Source: Anaerolineae bacterium
Lineage (GTDB): Bacteria; Chloroflexota; Anaerolineae; Promineifilales; Promineifilaceae
DNA: 64,000 nt
NCBI GenBank assembly: GCA_020848035.1
Contig: JADLAX010000092.1
Location: 1 to 64,000 of the forward strand
Direction: 5' to 3'
Part shown: in pieces, positions 8,647 to 17,165 of the stretch
How the letters are laid out: every line of letters begins with the position of its first letter
How positions within the stretch are numbered: position 1 is the stretch's first letter
Notes under the pieces: generated by a model
The model's database searches: none
What the model saw: the letters and a program-made list of their open reading frames with translations, nothing else
What the model was told of the DNA's origin: nothing
Made by a program: the position numbers and the translations under genes

Positions 8647-8675
8647 ATTATAAACCTATTACTTCCACATGGCAA
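8647..8675 (-). promoter_or_regulatory. Sigma70-type promoter of csoR-copZ-copA
   Basis: On the minus strand TTGCCA (8675-8670), 17 bp, then a perfect TATAAT (8652-8647). The CsoR operator covers the expected transcription start. Confidence 0.85.
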
Positions 8676-8682
8676 GCAGGTA

Positions 8683-9342
8683 TTATGAATTTTCTTTAAG
8701 CCCATTAGACTTACGTTCGTACAGGGCAGCCGCTTCATGCCGGCTCTCGACCTCCAGTTTTTTCAGGATGTTGTGCACGTGATTTTTCACCGTGCCTACC
8801 TCAATACAAAGGTCATCAGCTATGTCCTGGTTGCTTTTGCCTTCGCGCAGCAGGTCCAACACCTCTTTTTCGCGGGGGGTCAATTCGTCCAGCAGCACAG
8901 ACAGGCTGTCGATATCGGCACACAGTTTGGAAAGAGCATTTAGCCGGGACATGAAGGCCCTGATCATTTCCGGGGAGGCAAGCCCCTTGTTTTCGTCGAT
9001 GGCCCGAATGCTTTCTACCAACTGCTCAACGTCGACCGCCTCCAGCACGTAGCCGGCTGCTCCAGCCTCGATGTAGTTCAGGATAATTTCGGGCTTCTCT
9101 TCAACGCCCGTCACCAGAACGCGCACATTAGGGAACTCCTCAGCGATTTGACGGGTCAGTGCCAGGGCACCATCGGCTGGCATGTGCACGTCGATGGCCA
9201 TGATGTCGCAAGAGTTTGCCTTGTCTAGCGCTTCCTCTACTGATGTGGCATACCCGACAACCTGGATATCCGGCTCATCCTGCAAGGCTGCGGCGACTAC
9301 GCTGCACACTAATCTTGTTTTATTCACAACGAGAATGCGCAT
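8683..9342 (-). CDS. LuxR/NarL-type response regulator with degenerate receiver
   Basis: The 219-residue protein has a receiver-like domain (about 1-120) and a LuxR-type helix-turn-helix (LTPREKEVLDLLREGKSNQD, then GTVKNHVHNIL). The acceptor Asp51 (IDVHMP) is present. The acidic pair at the end of strand 1 is replaced by Asn-Lys (ILVVNKTRL), and the usual Lys near GYVLK is Glu (GYVLEAVD). Phosphorylation by the normal route is therefore doubtful. ATG at 9342 has GGGAGGA 9 bases upstream; a TTG three codons earlier is too close to that site. It is upstream of the csoR promoter on the same strand, with no kinase next to it. Confidence 0.85.
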   Translation of the reverse strand: MRILVVNKTRLVCSVVAAALQDEPDIQVVGYATSVEEALDKANSCDIMAIDVHMPADGALALTRQIAEEFPNVRVLVTGVEEKPEIILNYIEAGAAGYVLEAVDVEQLVESIRAIDENKGLASPEMIRAFMSRLNALSKLCADIDSLSVLLDELTPREKEVLDLLREGKSNQDIADDLCIEVGTVKNHVHNILKKLEVESRHEAAALYERKSNGLKENS

Positions 9343-9556
9343 ACTGCCCAATCCTCCCTAAACGATTAATGAAATTTGCTATTTTCTTCTTTTTGGTTTC
9401 TTACAATGCGCAAGTTGTTACCACAGAATCTTTGCCTATTATGCCTCAAGGTATAAAAATGGCATAAATTATGATGGCAGAACGGGCGCTTTTACGGCCG
9501 TTTACTCCTGAAAACCAGTCCAAAAAATCCGTACTTCTGTCTTATTGACAAAGTGA

Positions 9557-9585
9557 TTGACGAGATAAACCGATAGTGCTATACT
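9557..9585 (+). promoter_or_regulatory. Sigma70-type promoter before a short hairpin transcript
   Basis: TTGACG (9557-9562), 17 bp, TATACT (9580-9585). An alternative TTGACA lies at 9545-9550. Transcription would begin near 9592, immediately before a strong terminator-like hairpin. The rest of the 9352-9678 gap is A+T-rich with one ACGGCCGT copy at 9495. Confidence 0.6.
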
Positions 9586-9604
9586 GTATTCGGCTCCCCC
9601 CCCA

Positions 9605-9650
9605 GAGGTGGTCGGACTAACGCCCGTTAGTTCGCCACCTCCTTTTTTTT
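9605..9650 (+). terminator. Strong hairpin with T8 tract (leader terminator or small RNA end)
   Basis: The arms 9605-9622 and 9625-9642 pair over about 17 bp with one mismatch region, followed by eight T. It lies about 15 bases after a predicted start site and 29 bp before the esterase gene. Confidence 0.75.
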
Positions 9651-9678
9651 ATCTGTCGTTTTACTTCAGGAATCTGCC

Positions 9679-10362
9679 ATGCAAGAGAACAAACCTGTTT
9701 TTGTGGACGGCGACACGGCCGTTCTGCCCCACCGCGTCCTGCCACCCAACACCCCCGGCCCGCACCCCACTGTGGTCATGATTCATGGCCATCTTGGCAA
9801 CGAAGAAGTGATGTGGATCTTCAGGCAGACGCTGCCGGAAGAGTGGCTGGTGGTTGCCCCACGCGCCATTGTGGCGGATGGCGACGGCCGTTACTCCTGG
9901 CACCCCCGGCAGCAGAATGAATGGCCAGCGCTAAAAGAGTTTGATACGGCCGTTGATACGTTGCTGCAATTCATAGATTCTTTGCCCGAACTCTACAATG
10001 CCAATCCCCACCAGATTTACCTGATGGGTTTTAGCCAGGGAGCGGCCGCCTCGTTTGCCCTGGCCATGCGTGAACCAGAACGCGTAAAGGGCATTGCCAG
10101 CCTGGTGGGTTTTATGCCGCTGGGAGTGGAAGAAGCGATTGAGACGGCGCGGCTGGCTGATTTACCCGTCTTTATGGCCGTGGGCACGGAAGATGAGCGT
10201 ATTCCCCTGGACGTTGCTCGCGCGTGTGGCAAGGCGGTGCGAGCGGCTGGCGCTTACCTGGAATACCGCGAGTACGACACGGGCCACAAGCTCAACGGCG
10301 AAGGCATGCGCAAGCTCAAGAGCTGGTGGGCGGAGCGAGCTGCTGAAGCAGGGCGGCGGTAA
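9679..10362 (+). CDS. Alpha/beta hydrolase (phospholipase/carboxylesterase type)
   Basis: The 227-residue single-domain esterase has an oxyanion-hole segment MIHGHLG, the nucleophile elbow GFSQG (Ser about 116), the acid Asp in GTEDERIP, and the catalytic His in DTGHKL. Length and motif order fit the cytoplasmic carboxylesterase/phospholipase family, and no signal peptide is seen. The substrate is not predictable. Its 3' end overlaps the convergent Mrp gene by 47 bp. A promoter and hairpin lie just upstream and may attenuate its expression. Confidence 0.85.
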   Translation: MQENKPVFVDGDTAVLPHRVLPPNTPGPHPTVVMIHGHLGNEEVMWIFRQTLPEEWLVVAPRAIVADGDGRYSWHPRQQNEWPALKEFDTAVDTLLQFIDSLPELYNANPHQIYLMGFSQGAAASFALAMREPERVKGIASLVGFMPLGVEEAIETARLADLPVFMAVGTEDERIPLDVARACGKAVRAAGAYLEYREYDTGHKLNGEGMRKLKSWWAERAAEAGRR

Positions 10363-11185
10363 CGGCCGTAAAAGCCTCAGCCTGGGGGGTATCTGGACGA
10401 TCGTGCATGAGGGGGTTGGCGCGGTTGATACCCTGGGAAACGGCCGTGGTCAGCGGAATTTGCCCTAAAATGGGCGCATCGGCCAGCGCTTCGGGACGCC
10501 ATCTGGCCGAACGCTGGAAGATCTCGTGTTTTTCCTGGCAGTTGGGGCAGATGAAGTAACTCATATTTTCCACGATGCCCAACACCGGCACATTGGCCTC
10601 TTGAAACATCAGCAAGGAGCGGGAAGCGTCTAGCAGGCTCAAATCTTGCGGGGTCGTCACGATGACCACGCCGCGCAGAGGCACCCGCTGCACCAAAGCC
10701 GCCTGCGGCTGCCCCGCTGAGGGCGGCAGGTCGATGAGCAAATAATCGAGCGGCCCCCACAACACATCCTTCAACGTCTGCACGACCAGCTGCCCGACGG
10801 CTTCCGGGGAGCGAGCCGGATCGATTACCTGGTTTTCGGCTACGAGCAGGCCAATCGACATGATGTTGAGGCCAAAGCGGGTGAGCGGCTTGATGTAAGG
10901 CGCGGCGTCGGCACGACGAGCAATAGCCGCCATGCCCTGAGCCGCTTTACGGCGGTGAATGCCCAGCATGATGGGCACGTTTGGCCCATACACGTCGGCG
11001 TCAAAAATGCCGACGTTGGCTCCCTGCCGCTGTAAAGCCAGCGCCAGGTTCACCGTGACGGTGGTTTTACCGACGCCGCCTTTGCCGCTGGCCACCGCGA
11101 TGATATTTTTCACTTCTGGTAAAATGATTTTTGTGCTCAACTGGCCACCTCTTTGCTCGTGTGAGGAACGACGTTGGTTTTTCAT
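10316..11185 (-). CDS. Mrp/NBP35-type P-loop ATPase, Fe-S cluster carrier
   Basis: The 289-residue protein has a deviant Walker A GKGGVGKTTVTVNLA near residues 34-48, the DADVYGPNVP switch, IDLPPS and a C-terminal CPNC motif. The ApbC/Mrp family binds and transfers Fe-S clusters to apoproteins in the cytoplasm. The N-terminal DUF59 domain of longer Mrp proteins is absent. ATG at 11185 lacks a ribosome site. A TTG at 11140 follows AGAGGTGG and may be the true start, giving 274 residues. It is convergent with and overlaps the esterase gene. Confidence 0.88.
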   Translation of the reverse strand: MKNQRRSSHEQRGGQLSTKIILPEVKNIIAVASGKGGVGKTTVTVNLALALQRQGANVGIFDADVYGPNVPIMLGIHRRKAAQGMAAIARRADAAPYIKPLTRFGLNIMSIGLLVAENQVIDPARSPEAVGQLVVQTLKDVLWGPLDYLLIDLPPSAGQPQAALVQRVPLRGVVIVTTPQDLSLLDASRSLLMFQEANVPVLGIVENMSYFICPNCQEKHEIFQRSARWRPEALADAPILGQIPLTTAVSQGINRANPLMHDRPDTPQAEAFTAVTAALLQQLAPPTSS

Positions 11186-11250
11186 TTTGCGTATTCAATC
11201 GGAATGTGAGCCGCACGTCAACTGATTGAACCTGAACTATAATCTTTGTT

Positions 11251-11991
11251 ATGACTGCCTCGCTGCTCAACCGCCTGATGGAACTGGAAACGGCCGTATC
11301 CTACACCACCCCACCGCCAGAGGGAGAACGGCCGTTTACCTACCAGGCAGGCGATTTGCCCATTCTCGTTTCCGCGCCACACGCTACCGTGCACCAGCGC
11401 TGCCGGCGCGAAAAAGGGGAGGAAGAGTTTACTGGCGCGCTGGCCCAACTGCTGGCCGAAACGATTGGCGTACACACGCTGTACAGCTGCTACCGTTTAA
11501 TGGATGACCCAAATTGGGACCGCAGCAGTCCATATAAAACAACCTTGCAGGAAATTGGGCAAAGCCGTGACATTCGCTTTGTGTTGGACCTGCACGGCAT
11601 GTCGAACCGTCACCGCTTTGGGCTGGCGCTGGGCACGATGAACGGCCGTTCCTGCCCCACTTTTGAACCCCTCATTTTGCAAACCGTCCAGGCGCAATTT
11701 CAACAAACCAGTCAAGCAGCAGCCAAAAGTTACACCGATCTGCACTGGGATCATTTTGTGCTAAACCATGCCCGTTTTACGGGCGGGCTGGCCAACCACA
11801 CCATCACCCGGTTTGCCACCGAGCAGCTGGGCATACCGGCGCTGCAAATTGAGCTGTGTTCCAGTGCGCGGGTGGTGGAGCGACGGCCGTTCAGCCAGTG
11901 GCCTACCCCCTTTCGCGGCCAGCCAGAGGCGATCCAACAGGCCGTCACGCTGCTGGAATCGTTAGTAGGAACGCTGTTGGCCGCCTTTTAG
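11251..11991 (+). CDS. N-formylglutamate amidohydrolase-like protein
   Basis: The 246-residue enzyme has the family landmarks LVSAPHAT (about 47-53, metal-binding His), FVLDLHGM (about 112-119) and LQIELCSSAR with Glu near 205. The family cleaves N-formyl-glutamate or related amides with zinc; the real substrate here is open. No His-utilisation gene lies nearby. No clear ribosome site precedes ATG 11251. The gene is divergent from the Mrp gene with a 65-bp spacer. Confidence 0.75.
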   Translation: MTASLLNRLMELETAVSYTTPPPEGERPFTYQAGDLPILVSAPHATVHQRCRREKGEEEFTGALAQLLAETIGVHTLYSCYRLMDDPNWDRSSPYKTTLQEIGQSRDIRFVLDLHGMSNRHRFGLALGTMNGRSCPTFEPLILQTVQAQFQQTSQAAAKSYTDLHWDHFVLNHARFTGGLANHTITRFATEQLGIPALQIELCSSARVVERRPFSQWPTPFRGQPEAIQQAVTLLESLVGTLLAAF

Positions 11992-12075
11992 AACATTGTA
12001 AGAGTTGTGTAAAGAGAAAAGCACGCCCTGTAACCTGTGCTAGAATTTTGCGTCTGAAACATAGGTAACTGAAAT

Positions 12076-12564
12076 ATGAGCAAACAACCGTGGTGGAAAG
12101 GTGCAAAAGGTGAGTGGTACGTGGTGGTGCAGTTCCTTTTATTGGGGCTAACCGTCTTTGGTCCGACAACTTTGCCGGGTTGGCCCGCCTGGAGCGGCGT
12201 CTGGCGCATCATCACGGTTGTGGTGGGACTTGTGGTGGGCGGCGTGGGTGGTCTGTTTATCATGAGCGGATTGTTTAGTTTGGGGAGTAATTTAACGGCC
12301 GTTCCCCGCCCCAAAGAAGATGCCTTTATGGTGGTCCACGGGGCGTACCGCTTTGTGCGCCATCCCATTTACAGCGGCATTGTCCTGGGCGCGTTTGGCC
12401 TGGGTTTTTTGCGCGGGGGCTGGCTTGGCCTGCTTTATGCGCTCATTTTGTTTATCTTTTTTGACATCAAATCAAGACGCGAGGAAGTCTGGCTGCGCGA
12501 AAAGTATGCCGATTATGCCGATTATCAGCAGCGTGTGTCCAAACTCGTCCCTTTCGTCTACTGA
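12076..12564 (+). CDS. Isoprenylcysteine carboxyl methyltransferase-like membrane protein
   Basis: The 162-residue protein has about four membrane helices and the C-terminal signature GAYRFVRHPIYSG, then R-EE-WL-KY-DY-RV-KLVPFVY. This signature is shared by ICMT, PEMT and NnrU-like methyltransferases, where the Arg-His-Pro and Glu-Glu residues help bind S-adenosylmethionine. The bacterial substrate is unknown. It is followed 21 bp later by the rhodanese lipoprotein gene, so the two may be co-transcribed. Confidence 0.82.
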   Translation: MSKQPWWKGAKGEWYVVVQFLLLGLTVFGPTTLPGWPAWSGVWRIITVVVGLVVGGVGGLFIMSGLFSLGSNLTAVPRPKEDAFMVVHGAYRFVRHPIYSGIVLGAFGLGFLRGGWLGLLYALILFIFFDIKSRREEVWLREKYADYADYQQRVSKLVPFVY

Positions 12565-12585
12565 GAACCAAACTGGAGGATTTTC

Positions 12586-13023
12586 ATGAAACGAGCTTTG
12601 TTGCTGATGCTTTTGCTAGTGATGTTGAGTACGGCCGTTGCCTGTGGTGGCACCGCAGAAACCACAACCGCCCCGGTAACGGCCGCTGAAGCCGCCATTG
12701 GCGAGCTGGATCTGGCCGACACAATTGATGTCCAGACCGTAGCCAGTGTAAAAGATCGCGAAGATGTGTTTGTGATTGATGTGCGCGAGCAGTGGGAATA
12801 CGATGAAGCCCACATTCCTGGCGTCACGCTGATCCCCATGGGTGAAGTCGCCAATCGCCTGGCCGAGATTCCCACCGATAAGGAGGTGATCGTCACCTGC
12901 CGCAGCGGCAACCGCAGCGGGCAGATCACCGACTTTTTGCGCCAGCAGGGGTTTGACAATGTGCACAACATGGATGGCGGCATCCTGGCGTGGCAAGCCG
13001 CTGGGTATGATGTAGAGCAGTAA
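12586..13023 (+). CDS. Rhodanese-domain lipoprotein
   Basis: The 145-residue protein has a signal peptide with lipobox Thr-Ala-Val-Ala-Cys (Cys20), a short Thr/Ala linker, and one rhodanese domain (about 45-143). The active-site loop CRSGNRS and the motifs VIDVREQWEYDEAHIPG and NMDGGILAW are intact. A sulfurtransferase or persulfide-handling role on the outer face of the membrane is expected. ATG is preceded by TGGAGGA. It is the second gene of a likely pair with the methyltransferase-like protein. Confidence 0.9.
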   Translation: MKRALLLMLLLVMLSTAVACGGTAETTTAPVTAAEAAIGELDLADTIDVQTVASVKDREDVFVIDVREQWEYDEAHIPGVTLIPMGEVANRLAEIPTDKEVIVTCRSGNRSGQITDFLRQQGFDNVHNMDGGILAWQAAGYDVEQ

Positions 13024-13074
13024 CGAAGGGGAGCCGCTACGGGCGAGACGGCCGTATCTCCCAGATAAACAGCA

Positions 13075-13109
13075 GCGCCGCACCCGGCATACGTCTCCGG
13101 GTGCGGCGC
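13075..13109. terminator. Bidirectional hairpin between convergent genes
   Basis: A perfect 13-bp G+C-rich stem (13075-13087 with 13097-13109) with a 9-base loop lies between the ends of the rhodanese gene and the convergent 720-residue gene. No long T tract is present, so termination is likely but not certain. Confidence 0.6.
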
Positions 13110-13136
13110 CAGTAAAACCTTACGGCCGTTCCAACA

Positions 13137-15299
13137 CTAATCTTCTAATTCTTGCTCTGCCAGGGCAAAAGCGATGAGCCGAGAGGTATCCAGACCCAAC
13201 CGATTCCAGCCGTTGGTCGCCTTGCCATACACACCCAGGCTGGCGGCAAAAGCAGCATCCACGCAGCTGCCCACCAACTCTCCAGGTGTGAAATTCCGCT
13301 GGTAGTAGTCGGCCACTTTGGTGTAGGGCGCGGTGTCGGTGGGCGCAGTGGCCGACGCGGTTTCCACGTAGGGCGCCTGCGTCGAGGCCAGGCTCAGCGT
13401 GTTGGAACCGCGCTTGATGACAAAGCGGAAGACGGCGTGGTTGTTGGGATGAGCCGCCAGGTAGCGTACATGCACCAGGTCGCCGGGTTCGTAACGCAAG
13501 AAGCCACAGTCGTCGCTGGCCGATACGCCGCCGATGCTCGGCTGGGGCAGATCGGCCGACACGTTGTTGTTGTCCACCTGCACCGTCAGGACGTACGCCC
13601 CGCCATCCACTTCGGCAGCGGTGGCCAGACGGGTGGTGGTGCCATCAAAGTTGCGCGCCAGGAAGCGGAAGGTGGACGCGCCGGGCATCACCTGGTTGCC
13701 ATCTTTGTCGAATACCTCGATTTTTACCTCGAAGGCACCCGCATCATCGCTGGTGTTGGTGGCGGAGAGGGCCGGAGCGGCGCTGCGTGTGTCCCAGCTG
13801 GCGGCCGTTTCACCCAAATTGCCATGTACCCATTCACGCACCACCACCGTTGCCGGATCGGACGGCCGTACCGGTGGTGTTTGCGGCTTAAACTCGAACA
13901 AGCCACTTTGCGCCCCTACCGTCACTGGCCCCACCGGATACGCTTCGTAAGTGGGCAGGCGGTCCGAATATTCCATGCGGTAACCGCGTGACAGCGGCGT
14001 GGCGATGGGCGTCCAGGACGCGTCGTTGGCCCCGGTGTTTGGGCTGGCCGGGGTGGCCCGGCGGTACGAGTAGCGGTAATACTTGATGCCGGTGGACGGA
14101 ATGAAGTAGGAATCGTCGTGGATGAAGTGCAGCACGTCGCCAAACGGCGCATCGTACAGCCAGCCCAGTGACGACCCGGATTCGTAGTTGAGGTAGCCGT
14201 CGGCACGGAGCCAGCCGTTGGGCGCAGGCGGCGCACCGGCCGGGATGCCCCAAATCGGCGTGTGGCCAATGGCGTAGGGCAGCACAAAGAGGGTTACGCC
14301 TGGCGGAATGTCGTACGGCGGTTCCTCACAGGCAACGGCGCCCGGCACGTTGATGACCACTTCGGTGCCACAGTCGTAGTTCCAGTGGGTGCCGCAGCCA
14401 ATCGAGGGCTTGTAGACGGTGTGCCAGGCACCTTCGTTAAACTGCTCAACCCAGAAGTAGAGATCGGGTTTGTCGCGGCAATCGTAGGCAAAAAAGGCAT
14501 TAAACCGGCCTTCATGGTCCACTTCGACGGTGCGGAAGCAGCTTTTGGTGAAGTAGGGCCACAGGTAGAGCCAGTCGCACAGGTGAATTTTGATGATGTC
14601 GGCCAGGTTGGACAGCTGGTAGCGGATTTGAGAAACGGCCGTTACCCCCGACAAGGCCACCAACGACTGCTGCTGCCCCGCGCTAAACGAGGCCATCGGC
14701 GACAAACGCGCCAGCTGAACTTGCTCGACAGCCCGCAGCGGACCCGGATCCGGTATGGGCGGGACGGGCGGCCAGGGGTACAGCTTAAGTTTGTCCAGGA
14801 TATCGTCGCGCAGGCGCAGCAGGATGGAGTCGGGCAGTTTGGCAATAACCAGCGGGAACTGATCGACCTCGCAAATGTGCACCCGGGCGTGGCAAACCGG
14901 ATATTCGGCCATAGTGCCATCGGGCAGGGTAACGCGCTTAACCAAACGGCCGTGCACAAAACAAAAGCACCAGTTGGGGAAAATCTCGATGGGTAGGTCC
15001 AGCTCCAACTGCGGCTTTTCGATCAGGTAACGCGTTGGTTTGACGTACGCGCCCATGCGTTTGAGGGCCGCGGCGGTGGGGGTGGGCTGGCCATCTTCCA
15101 CCTGGGGGCCGAGAATCACATCGACATTGTGCCCGTTCAGGGATTCGGGGAGGCGGACAACGGCCGTATCCTTCTCCACCGGGGCGCTGCCCAGCAATTT
15201 GCCGTCTTTGCTGAAGACGAACGCCTGCAAAGCGGGTGCCTGGCCCTGATTGGTAAAGTTGAGCTTAATCTGATACTGAGGACTCTTTTTTGAATTCAT
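13137..15299 (-). CDS. Large protein of unknown function (720 aa)
   Basis: I do not recognise this 720-residue protein. It has no signal peptide and no membrane helix. Residues about 1-100 look beta-rich (NQGQAPALQAFVFSKDGKLL), like a small adhesin or transthyretin-type fold. Residues about 105-340 are rich in Trp and Cys (WCFCFVHG, CHARVHICEVD, KIHLCDWLYLWPYFTKSC, CGTHWNYDCG), suggesting metal sites or disulfides. The C-terminal half looks like repeated beta-sandwich modules (VKIEVFDKDGNQV, GAYVLTVQVDNNN). ATG at 15299 follows AAAGGAGAG. It is a single gene between a rhodanese gene and fatty-acid oxidation genes, which gives no functional clue. Confidence 0.7.
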   Translation of the reverse strand: MNSKKSPQYQIKLNFTNQGQAPALQAFVFSKDGKLLGSAPVEKDTAVVRLPESLNGHNVDVILGPQVEDGQPTPTAAALKRMGAYVKPTRYLIEKPQLELDLPIEIFPNWCFCFVHGRLVKRVTLPDGTMAEYPVCHARVHICEVDQFPLVIAKLPDSILLRLRDDILDKLKLYPWPPVPPIPDPGPLRAVEQVQLARLSPMASFSAGQQQSLVALSGVTAVSQIRYQLSNLADIIKIHLCDWLYLWPYFTKSCFRTVEVDHEGRFNAFFAYDCRDKPDLYFWVEQFNEGAWHTVYKPSIGCGTHWNYDCGTEVVINVPGAVACEEPPYDIPPGVTLFVLPYAIGHTPIWGIPAGAPPAPNGWLRADGYLNYESGSSLGWLYDAPFGDVLHFIHDDSYFIPSTGIKYYRYSYRRATPASPNTGANDASWTPIATPLSRGYRMEYSDRLPTYEAYPVGPVTVGAQSGLFEFKPQTPPVRPSDPATVVVREWVHGNLGETAASWDTRSAAPALSATNTSDDAGAFEVKIEVFDKDGNQVMPGASTFRFLARNFDGTTTRLATAAEVDGGAYVLTVQVDNNNVSADLPQPSIGGVSASDDCGFLRYEPGDLVHVRYLAAHPNNHAVFRFVIKRGSNTLSLASTQAPYVETASATAPTDTAPYTKVADYYQRNFTPGELVGSCVDAAFAASLGVYGKATNGWNRLGLDTSRLIAFALAEQELED

Positions 15300-15396
15300 G
15301 ACAATACACTCTCCTTTGTGGGTATGCTGCGATAAACGAAGGAGCGTGTAAATTTCCGGTATGAAGGTTGCGTGAATAAGCGAGAAGGTGACTCAA

Positions 15397-16254
15397 TTAC
15401 TTCTCTTTATTGTCGTAGGGGTAGAAGCCGCGGCCGGTTTTGCGGCCCAAACGGCCGCTTTCCACCATGCGCTTCTGGATCGGGTGGGGACGATATTTTG
15501 GCTCCTGGAAGTAAGCATCGTAGACCGATTGGGTCACCGCCAGGTTGACATCGCAGCCAATCAGGTCAATCAGCTCAAACGGCCCCATGCGGAAGCCGAT
15601 AGAGCGCATGAGTTTGTCAATGGTGGCGGGGTCGGCAGCGTTTTCCCCCAACAGCCGGAATGCTTCGCCATAAAACGGCCGTGCCACCCGGTTCACAATA
15701 AAAGCAGGGGTGTCTTTGCAGAGAACGGCCGTTTTCCCCAACCGCTCCACGTAAGTACGAACGGCCGTTACCGTTTCGTCGCTCGTAAAATCACCGCGAA
15801 TCAGCTCCACCAACTGCATAATTTGCGCCGGATTGAAAAAATGGATGCCCAGGAATCGGTCGGCGCGATGGGTAGCCCCGGCCAGAGCGTTGATGCTCAG
15901 GCTGGAGGTATTGCTGCCCAAGATGGTGTGTTCTGGCGCGGTGGCATCCAGCGCGGCAAAAATATCCCGCTTCAATGCCAGCTTTTCTGGTGCCGCTTCG
16001 ATGATAAGGTCGACATGTGCGGCCGTTTCCAATGAAGTTGTTGTTTGGAGGGCCGCTTTGGCCGCCGTGGCGTCGGCAGCGGCCGTTTTGCCCCGCGCCA
16101 CGCCCTTATCAAGCGACGCCCAAATCCCATCCAGCGACTGAGCCAGCAGTTCGGCCGACAGGTCATATAAAATCACCTCATACCCCGCCAACGCCGACGC
16201 CTGGGCAATGCCCGCACCCATGGTTCCGCCACCAATAATTGCTACTTTTTGCAT
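15397..16254 (-). CDS. 3-hydroxyacyl-CoA (3-hydroxybutyryl-CoA) dehydrogenase
   Basis: The 285-residue enzyme oxidises 3-hydroxyacyl-CoA with NAD. An N-terminal Rossmann motif GGGTMGAGIAQ, the catalytic region GIHFFNPAQIMQLVELI, and the C-terminal helical domain with GFRMGPFELIDLIG and GRGFYPY are complete. ATG at 16254 starts just before the Rossmann strand and has GAGGGAAG upstream; the longer frame has no homology-like content. It lies downstream of an enoyl-CoA hydratase on the same strand, separated by a repeat, forming a two-step beta-oxidation or phenylacetate-type pair (PaaH/PaaG-like). Confidence 0.93.
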   Translation of the reverse strand: MQKVAIIGGGTMGAGIAQASALAGYEVILYDLSAELLAQSLDGIWASLDKGVARGKTAAADATAAKAALQTTTSLETAAHVDLIIEAAPEKLALKRDIFAALDATAPEHTILGSNTSSLSINALAGATHRADRFLGIHFFNPAQIMQLVELIRGDFTSDETVTAVRTYVERLGKTAVLCKDTPAFIVNRVARPFYGEAFRLLGENAADPATIDKLMRSIGFRMGPFELIDLIGCDVNLAVTQSVYDAYFQEPKYRPHPIQKRMVESGRLGRKTGRGFYPYDNKEK

Positions 16255-16310
16255 TCTGCTTCCCTCTTTTCGGTAATGTCGCGGTGCGACCGCTTTGCGT
16301 CCGGCAATTC

Positions 16311-16365
16311 GTGATCGGTAAACGGTAACCCGCAAACCGCTCACCGATTACCGTTCACCGATTAC
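16311..16365. repeat. CGGTAAACGGTAA-word inverted repeat
   Basis: An arm with CGGTAAACGGTAA words is followed by its reverse complement (ACCGATTACCGTTCACCGATTA). It fills the gap between the enoyl-CoA hydratase and dehydrogenase genes, and its edge supplies the TAA stop codon of the hydratase gene. Confidence 0.75.
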
Positions 16366-17147
16366 ATGCCCTTAAACTGCGCTGCCCGCTTCTCTAAAAA
16401 CGCCGCCACGCCTTCTTTGTTGTCGTGGCTGCGCCCGGCAATTTCTTGCAGATAAGCTTCCGCTTCCAGCGCACCAAACAGATCCGTTTGCCACGCCTGG
16501 TTCATCGCCCGCTTGGTCAGGCCAAAGGCCAGCGTGGGGCCAGAGGCCAGCGAACCGGCCCAGGCAGCCACATTTTCCATCAGCTGGTCGGCAGGCACGA
16601 CGCGGTTGACCATGCCCCAGGCCAGCGCTTTGTCCGCCGGAACCTTGTCGGCGGTGATGGCCATCTCGTAAGCCCGCGCCTGCCCAATGAGCCGGGGCAG
16701 CAGCCAGTTGACGCCGCTGTCGGGCACCAGCCCCACCTTGCTAAAGGCGAGCATAAAGCTGGCGCTGTCGGCGGCAATGCGGATATCGGTGGCCAGGGCC
16801 ACGCCGCAGCCTGCCCCGGCAGCAATGCCGTTGATCGCGCCGATAATGGGCTTTTCCAGCTGGACCATTTGGGTGATCAATTTGTGGTAGCCGTGGCGCA
16901 GATGGTCGCTAATGGAGAAGGCACCACCCCGCGCTGTAACATCGCTTAAATCCTGGCCGCTGGAGAAGGCACGGCCGTTTCCCGTCAGCACCACGCAGCG
17001 AATAGCTTTGTCACGACCGGATTGTTTAAAAGCGGCCGTTGTCTCATCAATCATCTGGTCGTTAAACGCATTCAGCTTGTCCGGCCGGTTCAGCGTGATG
17101 GTCGCCACACCTTCCTGGACGTCAAACAAAATTGTTTCGTACCCCAT
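16362..17147 (-). CDS. Enoyl-CoA hydratase/isomerase family (PaaG-like)
   Basis: The 261-residue crotonase-fold enzyme has oxyanion-hole motifs GRAFSSGQDLSD (about 63-74) and GAINGIAAGAGCGVALATD. A Pro-Asp-Ser-Gly (VGLVPDSG) segment occupies the catalytic Glu region of classical hydratases, as in the PaaG epoxyphenylacetyl-CoA isomerase branch. The C-terminus FLEKRAAQFKGM also fits that branch. ATG at 17147 has TAGGAGG upstream. Co-oriented with the 3-hydroxyacyl-CoA dehydrogenase gene. The exact substrate is unknown, and no other phenylacetate genes are in the window. Confidence 0.88.
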   Translation of the reverse strand: MGYETILFDVQEGVATITLNRPDKLNAFNDQMIDETTAAFKQSGRDKAIRCVVLTGNGRAFSSGQDLSDVTARGGAFSISDHLRHGYHKLITQMVQLEKPIIGAINGIAAGAGCGVALATDIRIAADSASFMLAFSKVGLVPDSGVNWLLPRLIGQARAYEMAITADKVPADKALAWGMVNRVVPADQLMENVAAWAGSLASGPTLAFGLTKRAMNQAWQTDLFGALEAEAYLQEIAGRSHDNKEGVAAFLEKRAAQFKGM

Positions 17148-17165
17148 AATGAGCCTCCTACAGGT

